This document shows positions 16,706 through 24,400 of a stretch of DNA of 28,211 nucleotides, in pieces. The stretch lies in contig JAOHEU010000010.1 in assembly GCA_028097645.1 (NCBI GenBank), positions 1-28,211 of the forward strand, given 5' to 3'. A program made the translations under genes and the position numbers. Origin of the DNA: Candidatus Pelagibacter sp. (lineage in GTDB: Bacteria > Pseudomonadota > Alphaproteobacteria > Pelagibacterales > Pelagibacteraceae). The notes under the pieces were generated by a model, which did no database searches, was not told the origin of the DNA, and saw only the letters and a list, made by a program, of their open reading frames with translations. The stretch's first letter is position 1. Each line of letters begins with the position of its first letter.

Positions 16706-16789
16706 GGAGACTAGAACCTGAATAACTGTCTCTACGACTGCTTCCGTTAGGATCTGGTCGGGTTCAAGCAGCATCCACCTCTAGCCTCC
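16706..16789 (-). ncRNA. ffs: Signal recognition particle RNA (4.5S type)
   Basis: Read on the minus strand, the 84-nt element begins GGAGGCTAGA and ends TCTAGTCTCC, which pair as a 10-bp closing stem with one G-U. The apical domain IV shows the SRP signature CAGATCCTAACGGAAGCAG, matching the E. coli form CAGGTCCGGAAGGAAGCAG: stem, apical tetraloop and the GGAAGCAG symmetric-loop strand that binds Ffh. The tetraloop is UAAC (plus strand 16746-16749) instead of GGAA. Position just upstream of dnaX is the usual place for ffs in alphaproteobacteria. The predicted promoter start coincides with the first base of the stem at 16789. Confidence 0.9.
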
Positions 16790-16795
16790 AAAACT

Positions 16796-16825
16796 ATTAT
16801 AGCAGTTATATTTTCTATTCTACAA
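16796..16825 (-). promoter_or_regulatory. Promoter of ffs (and probably dnaX-ybaB-recR)
   Basis: On the minus strand a perfect TATAAT (plus-strand 16796-16801) lies 18 nt after TTGTAG (16820-16825). The expected start, 7 nt past the -10, is position 16789, the first base of the SRP RNA stem. This agreement makes it the best-supported promoter in the window. Confidence 0.75.
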
Positions 16826-16832
16826 GAAAAGA

Positions 16833-17669
16833 TTAATTTTTTTTCTCTCTTAACTTATCAGCCTCAAAAACACCTAAGACGTGAAAATCTTCACAATGAA
16901 GGCCTAGCTCCTCTAAAGATTTTTGGACTTTTGGGTCTTCAATATGACCATCCAGATCACATAAAAAAAAGAATGAATCGAAAGTATTTTTTTCAGGATA
17001 ACTTTGTAATTTAGTTAAGTTCACTCCATTAATAGCAAATCCACCTAAAGATTGATAAAGGGCGGCAGGCTTACTTTTAAGCTTAAATAAAAAAGAAGTA
17101 ATATATTTATTGTTGCCAAATTCAGGTTGAGAAATATTTTTACCCATTACTAAAAATCTTGTTAAATTGCCACTTTCATTTTCAATATTTTTTTTCACAA
17201 TATCCAATCCATAAATTTTGGCACTCAAAGAAGACGCTATAGCAGATTGCTTAATATCTTTTGTTTTTGAAATCATTTCTGCGGAACCAGCAGTATCTGC
17301 TCTGATATGTTCAGCTATGTTATTTTCTTTAATAAATTTAGAACATTGAGACAAACCTTGTGCATGAGAATACACTTCTTTTATATCGCTTAGCTTTGCA
17401 CCAGGTTGACCTAGCAAATTATGCTCTATTTTTTGAAAATGTTCTTTATAGATATTTAGTCTGTGTTTAAAAATTAAATATTCAATACCAATATTTCCTG
17501 TAATCCTATTAGATTCAGGAATAATTATTTTACAATCTGGTTCAAGACCTGCTTTATTAAAACAATCGTCAAAAGTTTTGCATGGAATTATTTCTGCATC
17601 TGGATCAACCGCTAATGCAGCTAAATGTGAATATGCCCCAAAAGTACCCTGAAAATAAATTTTTGCCAT
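16833..17669 (-). CDS. pheA: Prephenate dehydratase
   Basis: This 278-residue protein is a stand-alone prephenate dehydratase, making phenylpyruvate for phenylalanine. The start MAKIYFQGTFGAYSHLAAL is the family's N-terminal motif, and the catalytic TRF motif is at 170-172 (NLTRFLVMG). A C-terminal ACT domain (about 190-270) with KPAALYQSLGGFAINGVNLTKLQSYPEKNTFDSFFF corresponds to the GALV and ESRP regulatory motifs that bind phenylalanine. There is no chorismate mutase domain. One oddity: the usual substrate motif PIENSxxG appears as PESNRITG (51-58). The ATG overlaps the kdsB stop in a TAATG junction, so pheA is the second gene of a kdsB-pheA operon, an order seen in other alphaproteobacteria. 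Confidence 0.94.
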   Translation of the reverse strand: MAKIYFQGTFGAYSHLAALAVDPDAEIIPCKTFDDCFNKAGLEPDCKIIIPESNRITGNIGIEYLIFKHRLNIYKEHFQKIEHNLLGQPGAKLSDIKEVYSHAQGLSQCSKFIKENNIAEHIRADTAGSAEMISKTKDIKQSAIASSLSAKIYGLDIVKKNIENESGNLTRFLVMGKNISQPEFGNNKYITSFLFKLKSKPAALYQSLGGFAINGVNLTKLQSYPEKNTFDSFFFLCDLDGHIEDPKVQKSLEELGLHCEDFHVLGVFEADKLREKKN

Positions 17670-18400
17670 TAAGCTTTATATTCCATAATTTTTTTTAAGG
17701 CTAGATAATCTTCTTCTGTATCAACTCCTATCGGAGAAGAATTTGAAAGTGCAACATTTATTTCAATATTATTGTCTAATGCTCTCAACTGTTCTAGTCT
17801 ATTCTCAATTTCATTTTTTGATTGATTTAATTCCACAAATTTTTTTAATGTTTCAGTTGAATAACAATAAATACCAATATGATGATATATATTTTCTACC
17901 TCTAATGATCTTCTTAAAAAATTATTTGCCTTGGAAAAATGTTCTTTATTTAAATTTTCCTTAGTTACAACTTTTACAATATTTTCATTATCTAGATCTT
18001 TAAGGTCTTTGATTTTGGCAGCAAGAGTACCCATTTTAGATTGATTGCTAACCATTTTTTTATTTAAGTTTATAATGTCCTCAATATTAATTGCTGGCTC
18101 GTCACCTTGTAAATTCATTATTAAATCTACATCTTTTAATTCTAATTTTTTAAATGCTTCATAAATTCTATCTGTTCCAGTTTTGTGATTTTTACCTGTT
18201 AAAATGGCTGAACCACCATTTTTGATTACATCATCTACTATTTCTTGATCCTCTGTTGCAACGACAACATCACCAATATTTGCTTCCTGCGCCCTTCTAA
18301 ATACATGAGATATAATTGATAAATTGTTTATTTTTAATAAAGGTTTGCCAGGTAGCCTAGTAGCTGACAATCGTGATGGTATAATCGTTAAGGTTTTCAT
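17669..18400 (-). CDS. kdsB: 3-deoxy-manno-octulosonate cytidylyltransferase
   Basis: KdsB joins CTP and Kdo to form CMP-Kdo, the activated sugar for the LPS inner core. The 243-residue protein shows the nucleotidyltransferase loop IIPSRLSATRLPGKPLLKI (6-24), DVVVATEDQEIVD, LTGKNHKTGTDRIYEAF and DLIMNLQGDEPAI, then HHIGIYCY and the C-terminal GVDTEEDY, all as in KdsB. It is the first gene of kdsB-pheA and diverges from the cytochrome c gene. Another Kdo gene, kdsD, is at 23435. A good promoter lies 17 nt upstream. Confidence 0.97.
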   Translation of the reverse strand: MKTLTIIPSRLSATRLPGKPLLKINNLSIISHVFRRAQEANIGDVVVATEDQEIVDDVIKNGGSAILTGKNHKTGTDRIYEAFKKLELKDVDLIMNLQGDEPAINIEDIINLNKKMVSNQSKMGTLAAKIKDLKDLDNENIVKVVTKENLNKEHFSKANNFLRRSLEVENIYHHIGIYCYSTETLKKFVELNQSKNEIENRLEQLRALDNNIEINVALSNSSPIGVDTEEDYLALKKIMEYKA

Positions 18401-18416
18401 TAATAATTGAATTAAT

Positions 18417-18446
18417 ATTATACCTATTAAATAGTAATAGAGGCAA
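18417..18446 (-). promoter_or_regulatory. Putative promoter of kdsB-pheA
   Basis: On the minus strand a perfect TATAAT (plus-strand 18417-18422) lies 18 nt after TTGCCT (18441-18446, four of six). The start would fall near 18410, leaving a leader of about 10 nt before the kdsB ATG at 18400. Confidence 0.6.
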
Positions 18447-18515
18447 ATTTATACATTAAATTTTAGTAATTTTTTAATTTATCGTGATATATGTTCGAAA
18501 ATAAATTTAGAAAAA

Positions 18516-19055
18516 ATGGATTCTTTTGAAATTAATAAAATAGTAGCTGCTGTATTAATGGTTGCACTTTTAGTTATTGGTATAGGCAAATTATCAAATG
18601 TCATATTTCATGTAGAAAAACCAAAAACTCCTGGGTATGCAGTTGAGGTTGAACAAGCTACAACAGTATCATCAACAACAGAAAAAGCTGTAGAAGAAAA
18701 AATTGATATAGCCGCATTAATGGCGATGGGAGATATTGCTTTAGGTGAAAAAGTTTTTAAAAAATGTGCTGCATGTCACTCTATTGTTAAAGGTGGAAAA
18801 AATAATATTGGTCCTGCTTTATATAATGTAGTTGGAAGAAAAACTGGAGCCGTTACAGATTATAAGTATTCTAAAGCTTTAGCTTCATTTGAAAAAGAAT
18901 GGACTTTTGAAGAATTAAATGGTTACTTAACAAAACCTGCTAAGTGGATAAAGGGAACAAAAATGGCATTCGCTGGATTAAGAAAAGAAAAAGATAGAGC
19001 CTCAGTTATAAAATATTTAAATCAAAATTCAGATAGTCCTGTACCACTACCTTAA
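18516..19055 (+). CDS. Membrane-anchored class I cytochrome c (CycM/c552-like)
   Basis: A 179-residue protein with an uncleaved-looking N-terminal membrane segment (about residues 8-30, IVAAVLMVALLVIGIGKLSNVIF), a flexible linker rich in Thr/Ser/Glu/Val, and a C-terminal cytochrome domain. The heme site is CAACH (C84, C87, H88) and the likely axial ligand is Met150 in GTKMAFAGL. The block GPALYNVVGRKTGAV is typical of mitochondrial-type cytochrome c. Family members such as CycM pass electrons from the bc1 complex to the terminal oxidase at the periplasmic face. In alphaproteobacteria cycM is often divergent from kdsB-pheA, as here. The end overlaps argF by 9 nt. Confidence 0.93.
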   Translation: MDSFEINKIVAAVLMVALLVIGIGKLSNVIFHVEKPKTPGYAVEVEQATTVSSTTEKAVEEKIDIAALMAMGDIALGEKVFKKCAACHSIVKGGKNNIGPALYNVVGRKTGAVTDYKYSKALASFEKEWTFEELNGYLTKPAKWIKGTKMAFAGLRKEKDRASVIKYLNQNSDSPVPLP

Positions 19056-19976
19056 GTTTCCAAAACAATATAATAAAATACTTTTTTGTACATGCACTCT
19101 ATTAAGAGCTTGTTGCCAAACGTGAGATTTTTTTCCTAAAAAAACTTCATCACTTACTTCAGATCCTCGAGGTAAACAGTGTAGAAAAATACAATCTTTC
19201 TTTGCATAACTCATTAATTTTTTATCTATTTTAAATTTTTTAAATTGTTCAATTTTTTTCTTTTTATTTCCTTTATCGTTTAGAGATATAACTTTATCTG
19301 AAAAGATAACATCAGCCCCAATGACAGCTTTTTTTGGATCATTATAAATGAATATTTTTTTATTATTATTCTTAACCCAAGCTCTAACTTCTTTACCTGG
19401 TTCAAAATTTTTTGGACAACCTATACTAAGTTTAAATGAAAATTTTACAGATGCTGCAATTAAACTATCAAGAACATTATTAGAATCTCCTATCCAGCAA
19501 ATATTTAATTTTGAAATTGGTTTTTTCTTTATTTCTTCAGCAGTAAAAACATCAGATAAGACTTGAGTTGGGTGTGAAGATGGACTTAAACCATTTATTA
19601 TCGGAATTGATAAATATTTTTTAAAATCTTCAATTTTTTTATCACTATCCGTTCTTAGCATAAATCCATCGCCATAAGTTGATAGTATTTTAGCTGTATC
19701 AGATATGCTTTCACCGCCTTGCCCAAGATGCAATTCATTAGATCTTAGAGTCAAAGTTCCTCCTCCAAGCTGCTTTATTGCTAAATAAAAGCTTATTCTT
19801 GTTCTAGAACTTGCTTTTTCAAACATTTGGATAAGCATTTTACCTTTTAGTGGTGACCCTTTATCAACCTCTAAGGTACTTAAATTTTTTCTAAGATTTT
19901 TTCTTTTTTTTGCATCAACAATAATTTTTCTAAGATCTTTGGCTGGTATATCTTTCAAGTTTATAAAATGTTTCAT
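19047..19976 (-). CDS. argF: Ornithine carbamoyltransferase
   Basis: This enzyme makes citrulline from ornithine and carbamoyl phosphate in arginine synthesis. The 309 residues are of normal length. The carbamoyl-phosphate loop is FEKASSRTRISF (SSRTR at 56-60, where many have STRTR), followed by LGQGESISDTAKILSTYGDGFMLRT and NGLSPSSHPTQVLSDVFT, with WIGDSNNVLDSL. The ornithine/catalytic loop is FLHCLPRGSEVSDEVF, slightly shorter than the common HCLPAHRGxEV. The C-terminus has WQQALNRVHVQKSILLYCFG. It follows argD by 1 nt, so the pair is one operon. Confidence 0.96.
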   Translation of the reverse strand: MKHFINLKDIPAKDLRKIIVDAKKRKNLRKNLSTLEVDKGSPLKGKMLIQMFEKASSRTRISFYLAIKQLGGGTLTLRSNELHLGQGGESISDTAKILSTYGDGFMLRTDSDKKIEDFKKYLSIPIINGLSPSSHPTQVLSDVFTAEEIKKKPISKLNICWIGDSNNVLDSLIAASVKFSFKLSIGCPKNFEPGKEVRAWVKNNNKKIFIYNDPKKAVIGADVIFSDKVISLNDKGNKKKKIEQFKKFKIDKKLMSYAKKDCIFLHCLPRGSEVSDEVFLGKKSHVWQQALNRVHVQKSILLYCFGNLR

Positions 19977-19977
19977 T

Positions 19978-21144
19978 TTAATTCAATTCTGAACAAACTT
20001 TTTTTATTATTTTAAGGGCTAAGTTAATTTCACTCTTTTTTACATTAAGTGGTGGCAAAACTCTAACAACATTTTCTGCTGCTCTTATTGTTAATAAATT
20101 ATTATCCATTAGTTTTTTTATAAATTTTGTTTGATCTGTTTTAAGCTGTATTCCAATCAATAAACCTCTTCCTCTTATTTCTTTAATAATATTAGGATAT
20201 TTATTTTGTATTTCTTTAAGATTAGATAAAAAATATTTTGAAATACTTTTCACATTTTTCAAAAACTTCTTATTTGAAATTATATCCATAACTGTATTAC
20301 CAACAGTCATTGCCAATGGATTGCCCCCAAAAGTAGACCCATGAGTTCCAGCTGTCATACCAGAGGCAACTTTTTTATTCATTAAAACTGCTCCAATTGG
20401 AAATCCACCTCCAATGCCTTTTGCAATTGGAACAATATCAGGTTTTACCTTAGATTTTTCAAAAGCAAAAAAATCACCTGATCTTCCAATTCCACATTGT
20501 ACTTCATCTAATATTAATAAAATATTTTTTTTATTACAAATTTTTCTTAGCTCTCTTAAGCACCAATCTGGAATTACCTTAATACCTCCCTCACCCATAA
20601 TAGTTTCAATCATTATAGCTGCTGTATTTTTTGTAATTTTATTTTTTAAAGATTGATGATTACCAAAATCAAAGTGATCAAAACCAGTCACTTTTGGCCC
20701 AAAACCTTCAGTCATTTTTTTTGAACCACTTGCATATATTGCTGCTAGTGTTCTTCCATGAAAACTATTTTTAACACATAAAATTCTATTTTTTTTTGGT
20801 TTTCCGATTGAATAAAAGTATCTTCTTGCAGCTTTTATTGCACCTTCAGTTGCTTCTGCACCACTATTTTGAAACATTACATAGTCAGCAAAAGTTTTTT
20901 GTGCTAATTTTTTTGCTAAAATTTCTCCTTCGGGAATTTGAAATGCATTTGAAACATGCCAAAGTTTTTTTGATTGTTTATTTATAGCATTTACTAATTT
21001 AGGATGTGCGTGTCCTAAAGAATTCACAGCTATACCTTGAACAAAGTCTAAATATTTTTTTCCATTGGTTGAATATAAAAAACTTCCCTTTCCATACTTA
21101 AATGAAATTTTTTTTCTATTATAATTTTTTGCTAGATAGCTCAT
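19978..21144 (-). CDS. argD: Acetylornithine aminotransferase
   Basis: ArgD is a class III PLP-dependent transaminase that makes N-acetylornithine from its semialdehyde; many members also serve as succinyldiaminopimelate aminotransferase in lysine synthesis. The 388 residues show LDFVQGIAVNSLGHAHP (32-48), FQNSGAEATEGAIKAAR (91-107), SFHGRTLAA, LLILDEVQCGIGRSG (209-223) and the cofactor-binding Lys242 in PIAKGIGGGFPIGA. It heads the argD-argF operon and diverges from gcrA across 170 nt. The argD/argF-gcrA neighbourhood is conserved in alphaproteobacteria. The spacer shows no clear consensus promoter for this gene. Confidence 0.96.
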   Translation of the reverse strand: MSYLAKNYNRKKISFKYGKGSFLYSTNGKKYLDFVQGIAVNSLGHAHPKLVNAINKQSKKLWHVSNAFQIPEGEILAKKLAQKTFADYVMFQNSGAEATEGAIKAARRYFYSIGKPKKNRILCVKNSFHGRTLAAIYASGSKKMTEGFGPKVTGFDHFDFGNHQSLKNKITKNTAAIMIETIMGEGGIKVIPDWCLRELRKICNKKNILLILDEVQCGIGRSGDFFAFEKSKVKPDIVPIAKGIGGGFPIGAVLMNKKVASGMTAGTHGSTFGGNPLAMTVGNTVMDIISNKKFLKNVKSISKYFLSNLKEIQNKYPNIIKEIRGRGLLIGIQLKTDQTKFIKKLMDNNLLTIRAAENVVRVLPPLNVKKSEINLALKIIKKVCSELN

Positions 21145-21314
21145 AATTTTAATCAGTTTTTATAAATTTTAATTATTAGATACAAGTTATGATTGAAAAT
21201 AGCTTTAAACCAATTTTAACTTACTTTTGTTGATAACTCTTAAATTTTGCTTGTTTAATTTCTTAATATATCAGTATATTGTTATATTTATAAACTATAA
21301 TACAACATATTGAT

Positions 21315-21809
21315 ATGAGCTGGAACGAGGAAAAAGTAAACAAACTAAAAGAACTTTGGGGCAAAGGGAATACTGCAAGCCAAATAGCTGAGATTATTGG
21401 TGGTATTAGTAGAAACGCAGTAATTGGTAAGGCCCATAGATTAAATCTTTCAGCAAAAATTAAAACAAGAGCAGCAACCTCAAATCAAAATTTTGAAAAC
21501 TCTTTGGAAGAAAAAAATATCAAAAACAAAAGAGGAAGAAAAAGTAAATTTAAATCTTTAATTATTGAAAAAGACTTTGAACCAGAAAACCCTAAACAAT
21601 TAGAGGAATTGGACGAAAGTTCATGTAAGTGGCCAATTGGACATCCTGACGAAAAATCATTTTATTTTTGTGGAAGATCTTCATTAAAAGACTTTTCTTA
21701 TTGTAAGCTACATCTTTTGTATGCTTATCAACCTAAAGGTAAAAAAGAGGAAGTTACAGACAAAGAAGAAGTTCCAGAATTTATTGAGAAAAAAATAAAA
21801 TCAGCTTAA
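21315..21809 (+). CDS. gcrA: GcrA cell cycle regulator
   Basis: GcrA binds sigma70 RNA polymerase and activates promoters carrying methylated GANTC sites in alphaproteobacteria. The 164-residue protein starts with the DNA-binding helix-turn-helix MSWNEEKVNKLKELWGKGNTASQIAEIIGGISRNAVIGKAHRL (1-43). A basic, disordered linker follows, then the sigma-interacting block CKWPIGHPDEKSFYFCGRSS (107-126) with SYCKLHLLYAYQP. These are the two hallmark regions. A TATAAT at 21296-21301 sits only 14 nt before the ATG, which would give a nearly leaderless mRNA, but no good -35 is visible. I found no GANTC in the 170-nt upstream spacer. Confidence 0.95.
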   Translation: MSWNEEKVNKLKELWGKGNTASQIAEIIGGISRNAVIGKAHRLNLSAKIKTRAATSNQNFENSLEEKNIKNKRGRKSKFKSLIIEKDFEPENPKQLEELDESSCKWPIGHPDEKSFYFCGRSSLKDFSYCKLHLLYAYQPKGKKEEVTDKEEVPEFIEKKIKSA

Positions 21810-21825
21810 GAATAATTAATAATAT

Positions 21826-22797
21826 CTATAACTCTTTATTTGCTAAATATTTTTCTGTGGAAAATTGTCCACCTTCTCTCCACATATAACAATACTTTTT
21901 TACTTCCTGATCAAAGAACCTAACACTAGGGACTCCTATATCTGAATTAGTTTTATATTTCCCAGATGAAACATTGTCATATTTTAACAATCTTAATTGG
22001 TCTCTTGTTAGTAATGGTGTTGGCAACATTTCAAAAAATCTTGCTGTCAACTCAGCGATGGGTAGTGGAAAAGGTAATAAAATTCTTTTTTTACCAATTA
22101 ATAACTGTAATTTTTCTAAAAGCTCTTTAAAAGTTATAATTTCTGGACCAGTACATTCAATTATTTTTGAATAAATATTTTTAGAAATTACATGATAAAT
22201 AGTATCTGTTAAATCAGAACAATGAATTGGTGAAAATTTTGTCTTGCCTTCATAATAAATCGGGAAAAATGGCAATCTATTTAACAAGGTCATAAAGTTA
22301 GTAGTAAAATTATCGTCTACAGAATACACTACTGATGGTCTTAAGATTGTAGCTAGCGGAAAATTTTTTAATACATTGCCTTCGCCCTCTAGTTTACTTT
22401 TCGCGTAATCAGAGTCTACTGCATCATTTATTCCTAAGGCTGATAAATGAATAAAATGCTTAAGATTATATTCTTTGCAAAGTTTTGATAACAATGAAGG
22501 CAAAACTGAGTGAATATTTTTAAAAGTATTGCCTCTTTTTTTTTCAAATAATATTCCAATCAAATTTATGCAAATATCTGCTTTTTTAAAAAGATTTCTA
22601 ATTTTATCCTCATCAAAAATATTGGCTTCAACTACATCAATATACCCAGCATTTGCCTGTGTTTTTATTATGTAGCTCTTTTGGTGAATATTTCTCGTAA
22701 CTACAGTAACCCTATAGTTATTTTTTGTTAGCTTTCTAATTAAGTTTCGACCGATTTGCCCACTACCACCAAAAATAAGACAATTTTTTGCTTTCAT
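21826..22797 (-). CDS. NDUFA9-like atypical SDR, complex I-associated NAD(P)-binding protein
   Basis: The 323-residue protein begins with the dinucleotide-binding motif FGGSGQIGRNLIRKL (9-23). It continues with features of the NDUFA9/39-kDa complex I subfamily of atypical short-chain dehydrogenases: DICINLIGILFEKKRGNTFKNIH, FIHLSALGINDAVDSDYAKSKLEGE (YxxxK within YAKSK) and ATILRPSVVYSVDDNFTTNF, then a C-terminal region PLLTRDQLRLLKYDNV. In mitochondria NDUFA9 stabilises the Q-module of complex I; in alphaproteobacteria the homologue is thought to act similarly, but this is not shown by the sequence. Its start is only 26 nt from the divergent rnd start, and its 3' end is 16 nt from gcrA. Confidence 0.9.
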   Translation of the reverse strand: MKAKNCLIFGGSGQIGRNLIRKLTKNNYRVTVVTRNIHQKSYIIKTQANAGYIDVVEANIFDEDKIRNLFKKADICINLIGILFEKKRGNTFKNIHSVLPSLLSKLCKEYNLKHFIHLSALGINDAVDSDYAKSKLEGEGNVLKNFPLATILRPSVVYSVDDNFTTNFMTLLNRLPFFPIYYEGKTKFSPIHCSDLTDTIYHVISKNIYSKIIECTGPEIITFKELLEKLQLLIGKKRILLPFPLPIAELTARFFEMLPTPLLTRDQLRLLKYDNVSSGKYKTNSDIGVPSVRFFDQEVKKYCYMWREGGQFSTEKYLANKEL

Positions 22798-22823
22798 TTA
22801 AATTCCATTATATATGTTTAGAA

Positions 22824-23435
22824 ATGAGTAATAATATTCAACTTCACAAAAATGATTTACCAGATGATTTAGATTTAGGCAATCTAATAGCGGTTGATGG
22901 TGAGTTTATGGGTCTTAATGTTAGACGAGATCCTCTTTGCTTAATTCAAATTTCTTCGGGAAATTCTGATGCACATATAATTCAATTTGATAGAAAAAAT
23001 TACGATGCTCCAAATTTAACAAAATTACTTGCTGATGAAAATACTACTAAGATTTTTCATTACGGAAGAGCAGATATGGCTCATATTAAATATTATTTAA
23101 AAACAGATACTAATAACATTCTTGATACTAAAATTGCTTCAAAACTTGCAAGATCTTACTCTGATAGTCATTCACTAAAAACACTAATAAAAGAATTTAT
23201 TAATATAGATATCAGCAAACAGTTTCAAAGTTCAGATTTTGGAGGTGAATTATCTCCAGCTCAATTGAAATATTGTGCCAATGATGTGTTGTATTTGCAT
23301 AAAATTCATGAAGAACTTAATAAAATATTAGAAAGAGAAAATAGAATTACTCTTTATAAGGATTGCTTAAAATTTTTAAAAACTAGAGTAAACTTAGATT
23401 TAGCATTATTTAAAGATGATATCTGGTCCCACTAA
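22824..23435 (+). CDS. rnd: Ribonuclease D-like 3'-5' exonuclease, single-domain
   Basis: A DEDDy-type 3'-5' exonuclease domain fills almost the whole 203 residues. Acidic motifs are visible as IAVDGEFMGLNVRRDPLCLIQIS (motif I, D and E), HYGRADMAHIKYYL with DTKIASKLARSY (motif II) and LKYCANDVLYLHKI (motif III, D plus Y three residues later). E. coli RNase D carries an additional HRDC domain that is absent here, as in other alphaproteobacterial short forms. I chose the ATG at 22824 over the in-frame ATG at 22788 because the extra 12 residues run into the divergent gene and do not resemble the family. It heads the rnd-kdsD-lptC-lptB cluster; its stop overlaps the kdsD ATG (TAATG). Confidence 0.93.
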   Translation: MSNNIQLHKNDLPDDLDLGNLIAVDGEFMGLNVRRDPLCLIQISSGNSDAHIIQFDRKNYDAPNLTKLLADENTTKIFHYGRADMAHIKYYLKTDTNNILDTKIASKLARSYSDSHSLKTLIKEFINIDISKQFQSSDFGGELSPAQLKYCANDVLYLHKIHEELNKILERENRITLYKDCLKFLKTRVNLDLALFKDDIWSH

Positions 23436-24400
23436 TGAATAAAAAATTTATACCATTAGCAAAAAAAGTAATTGATCTTGAGATACAAGCATTACAAAAA
23501 TTAAAAAAAAAAATTGATAATTCATTTAATAAAGCTGTAGTTGAAATTGCGAAATGTAAATCTAAAGTAATTTTGTGTGGAGTAGGTAAAAGTGGTTTGA
23601 TAGCAGCCAAAATATCAGCGACTTTGTCTTCAGTTGGCACTCCATCTTTTAATTTATCAGCAAGTGACTCGTCTCATGGTGATTTAGGAAGTATTTCAAA
23701 GAAAGATATTTTAATTTTAATAAGCTACTCTGGTAAAACAAGCGAACTAAAAAATATAATTCAATATGCAAATAGAAATAAAATTATTCTGATAGGAATT
23801 ATGTCAAAAAAAGATTCTATTTTATATAAAGCTTCAGATATTAAACTTGTAATTCCTGAAGTAAAAGAGTCTGGTGGTATTGTGCCAACCTCAAGCACTA
23901 CTGCACAACTAGCCCTGGGAGATGCATTAGCGATATCTTCTATGCAATACAAAAAATTTGGTAAATTTGATTTTAAAAAAATACATCCTGCTGGTAATCT
24001 TGGGGCTCAATTAAAAACTGTTGAAGATGTCATGCTATCAGGCAATAAGATACCTTTCGTTAATGAAAATTTAAAAATGCAAGATGCATTAAAAACTCTT
24101 AGTAATAAAAAATTAGGAGTATTAATAATTCAAAATAAGAAAAGAAAAACCTTGGGAATTATCACTGATGGTCAAATAAGAAGATATAATCAAAAAAAAT
24201 CTGATCTAAGACATGTAAAGGCAAAAGATATTATGACCAAGAATCCAATAGGAATTGAAAAAAATGAGCTAGCAGCAAAAGCTTTATCTATAATGAATTT
24301 TAAGAAAATAACCTCACTTTGTGTTCATGATAAAAAAAATAAATCAAAAACAATAGGAATTATTCATGTGCATAATATCTTAAGTGAAAATATTTCATAA
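23435..24400 (+). CDS. kdsD: Arabinose-5-phosphate isomerase
   Basis: KdsD (KpsF/GutQ family) converts ribulose 5-phosphate to arabinose 5-phosphate, the first step of Kdo synthesis. The 321 residues hold an N-terminal SIS domain with KVILCGVGKSGLIAAKISATLSSVGTPSF, the conserved SHGDLGSISKKDILILISYSGKTSEL and VPTSSTTAQLALGDALA. Two CBS domains follow (about 200-320), opening with VEDVMLSG and AKDIMTKNPIGI, which may sense a ligand. The stop codon is immediately followed by the lptC ATG, so translation is probably coupled. kdsB, the last cytosolic step of Kdo activation, is at 17669-18400. Confidence 0.96.
   Translation: MNKKFIPLAKKVIDLEIQALQKLKKKIDNSFNKAVVEIAKCKSKVILCGVGKSGLIAAKISATLSSVGTPSFNLSASDSSHGDLGSISKKDILILISYSGKTSELKNIIQYANRNKIILIGIMSKKDSILYKASDIKLVIPEVKESGGIVPTSSTTAQLALGDALAISSMQYKKFGKFDFKKIHPAGNLGAQLKTVEDVMLSGNKIPFVNENLKMQDALKTLSNKKLGVLIIQNKKRKTLGIITDGQIRRYNQKKSDLRHVKAKDIMTKNPIGIEKNELAAKALSIMNFKKITSLCVHDKKNKSKTIGIIHVHNILSENIS

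Noticed and set aside
21145..21314. Possible tRNA or small RNA in the gcrA-argD spacer
   Set aside because: No cloverleaf, TPsiC-like sequence or stable GC-containing stem is visible. The sequence is simply AT-rich with promoter-like elements.
22788..22823. Upstream in-frame ATG extending rnd by 12 residues
   Set aside because: The extension overlaps the first codons of the divergent NDUFA9-like gene and looks unlike any RNase D N-terminus. The ATG at 22824 gives the normal start.
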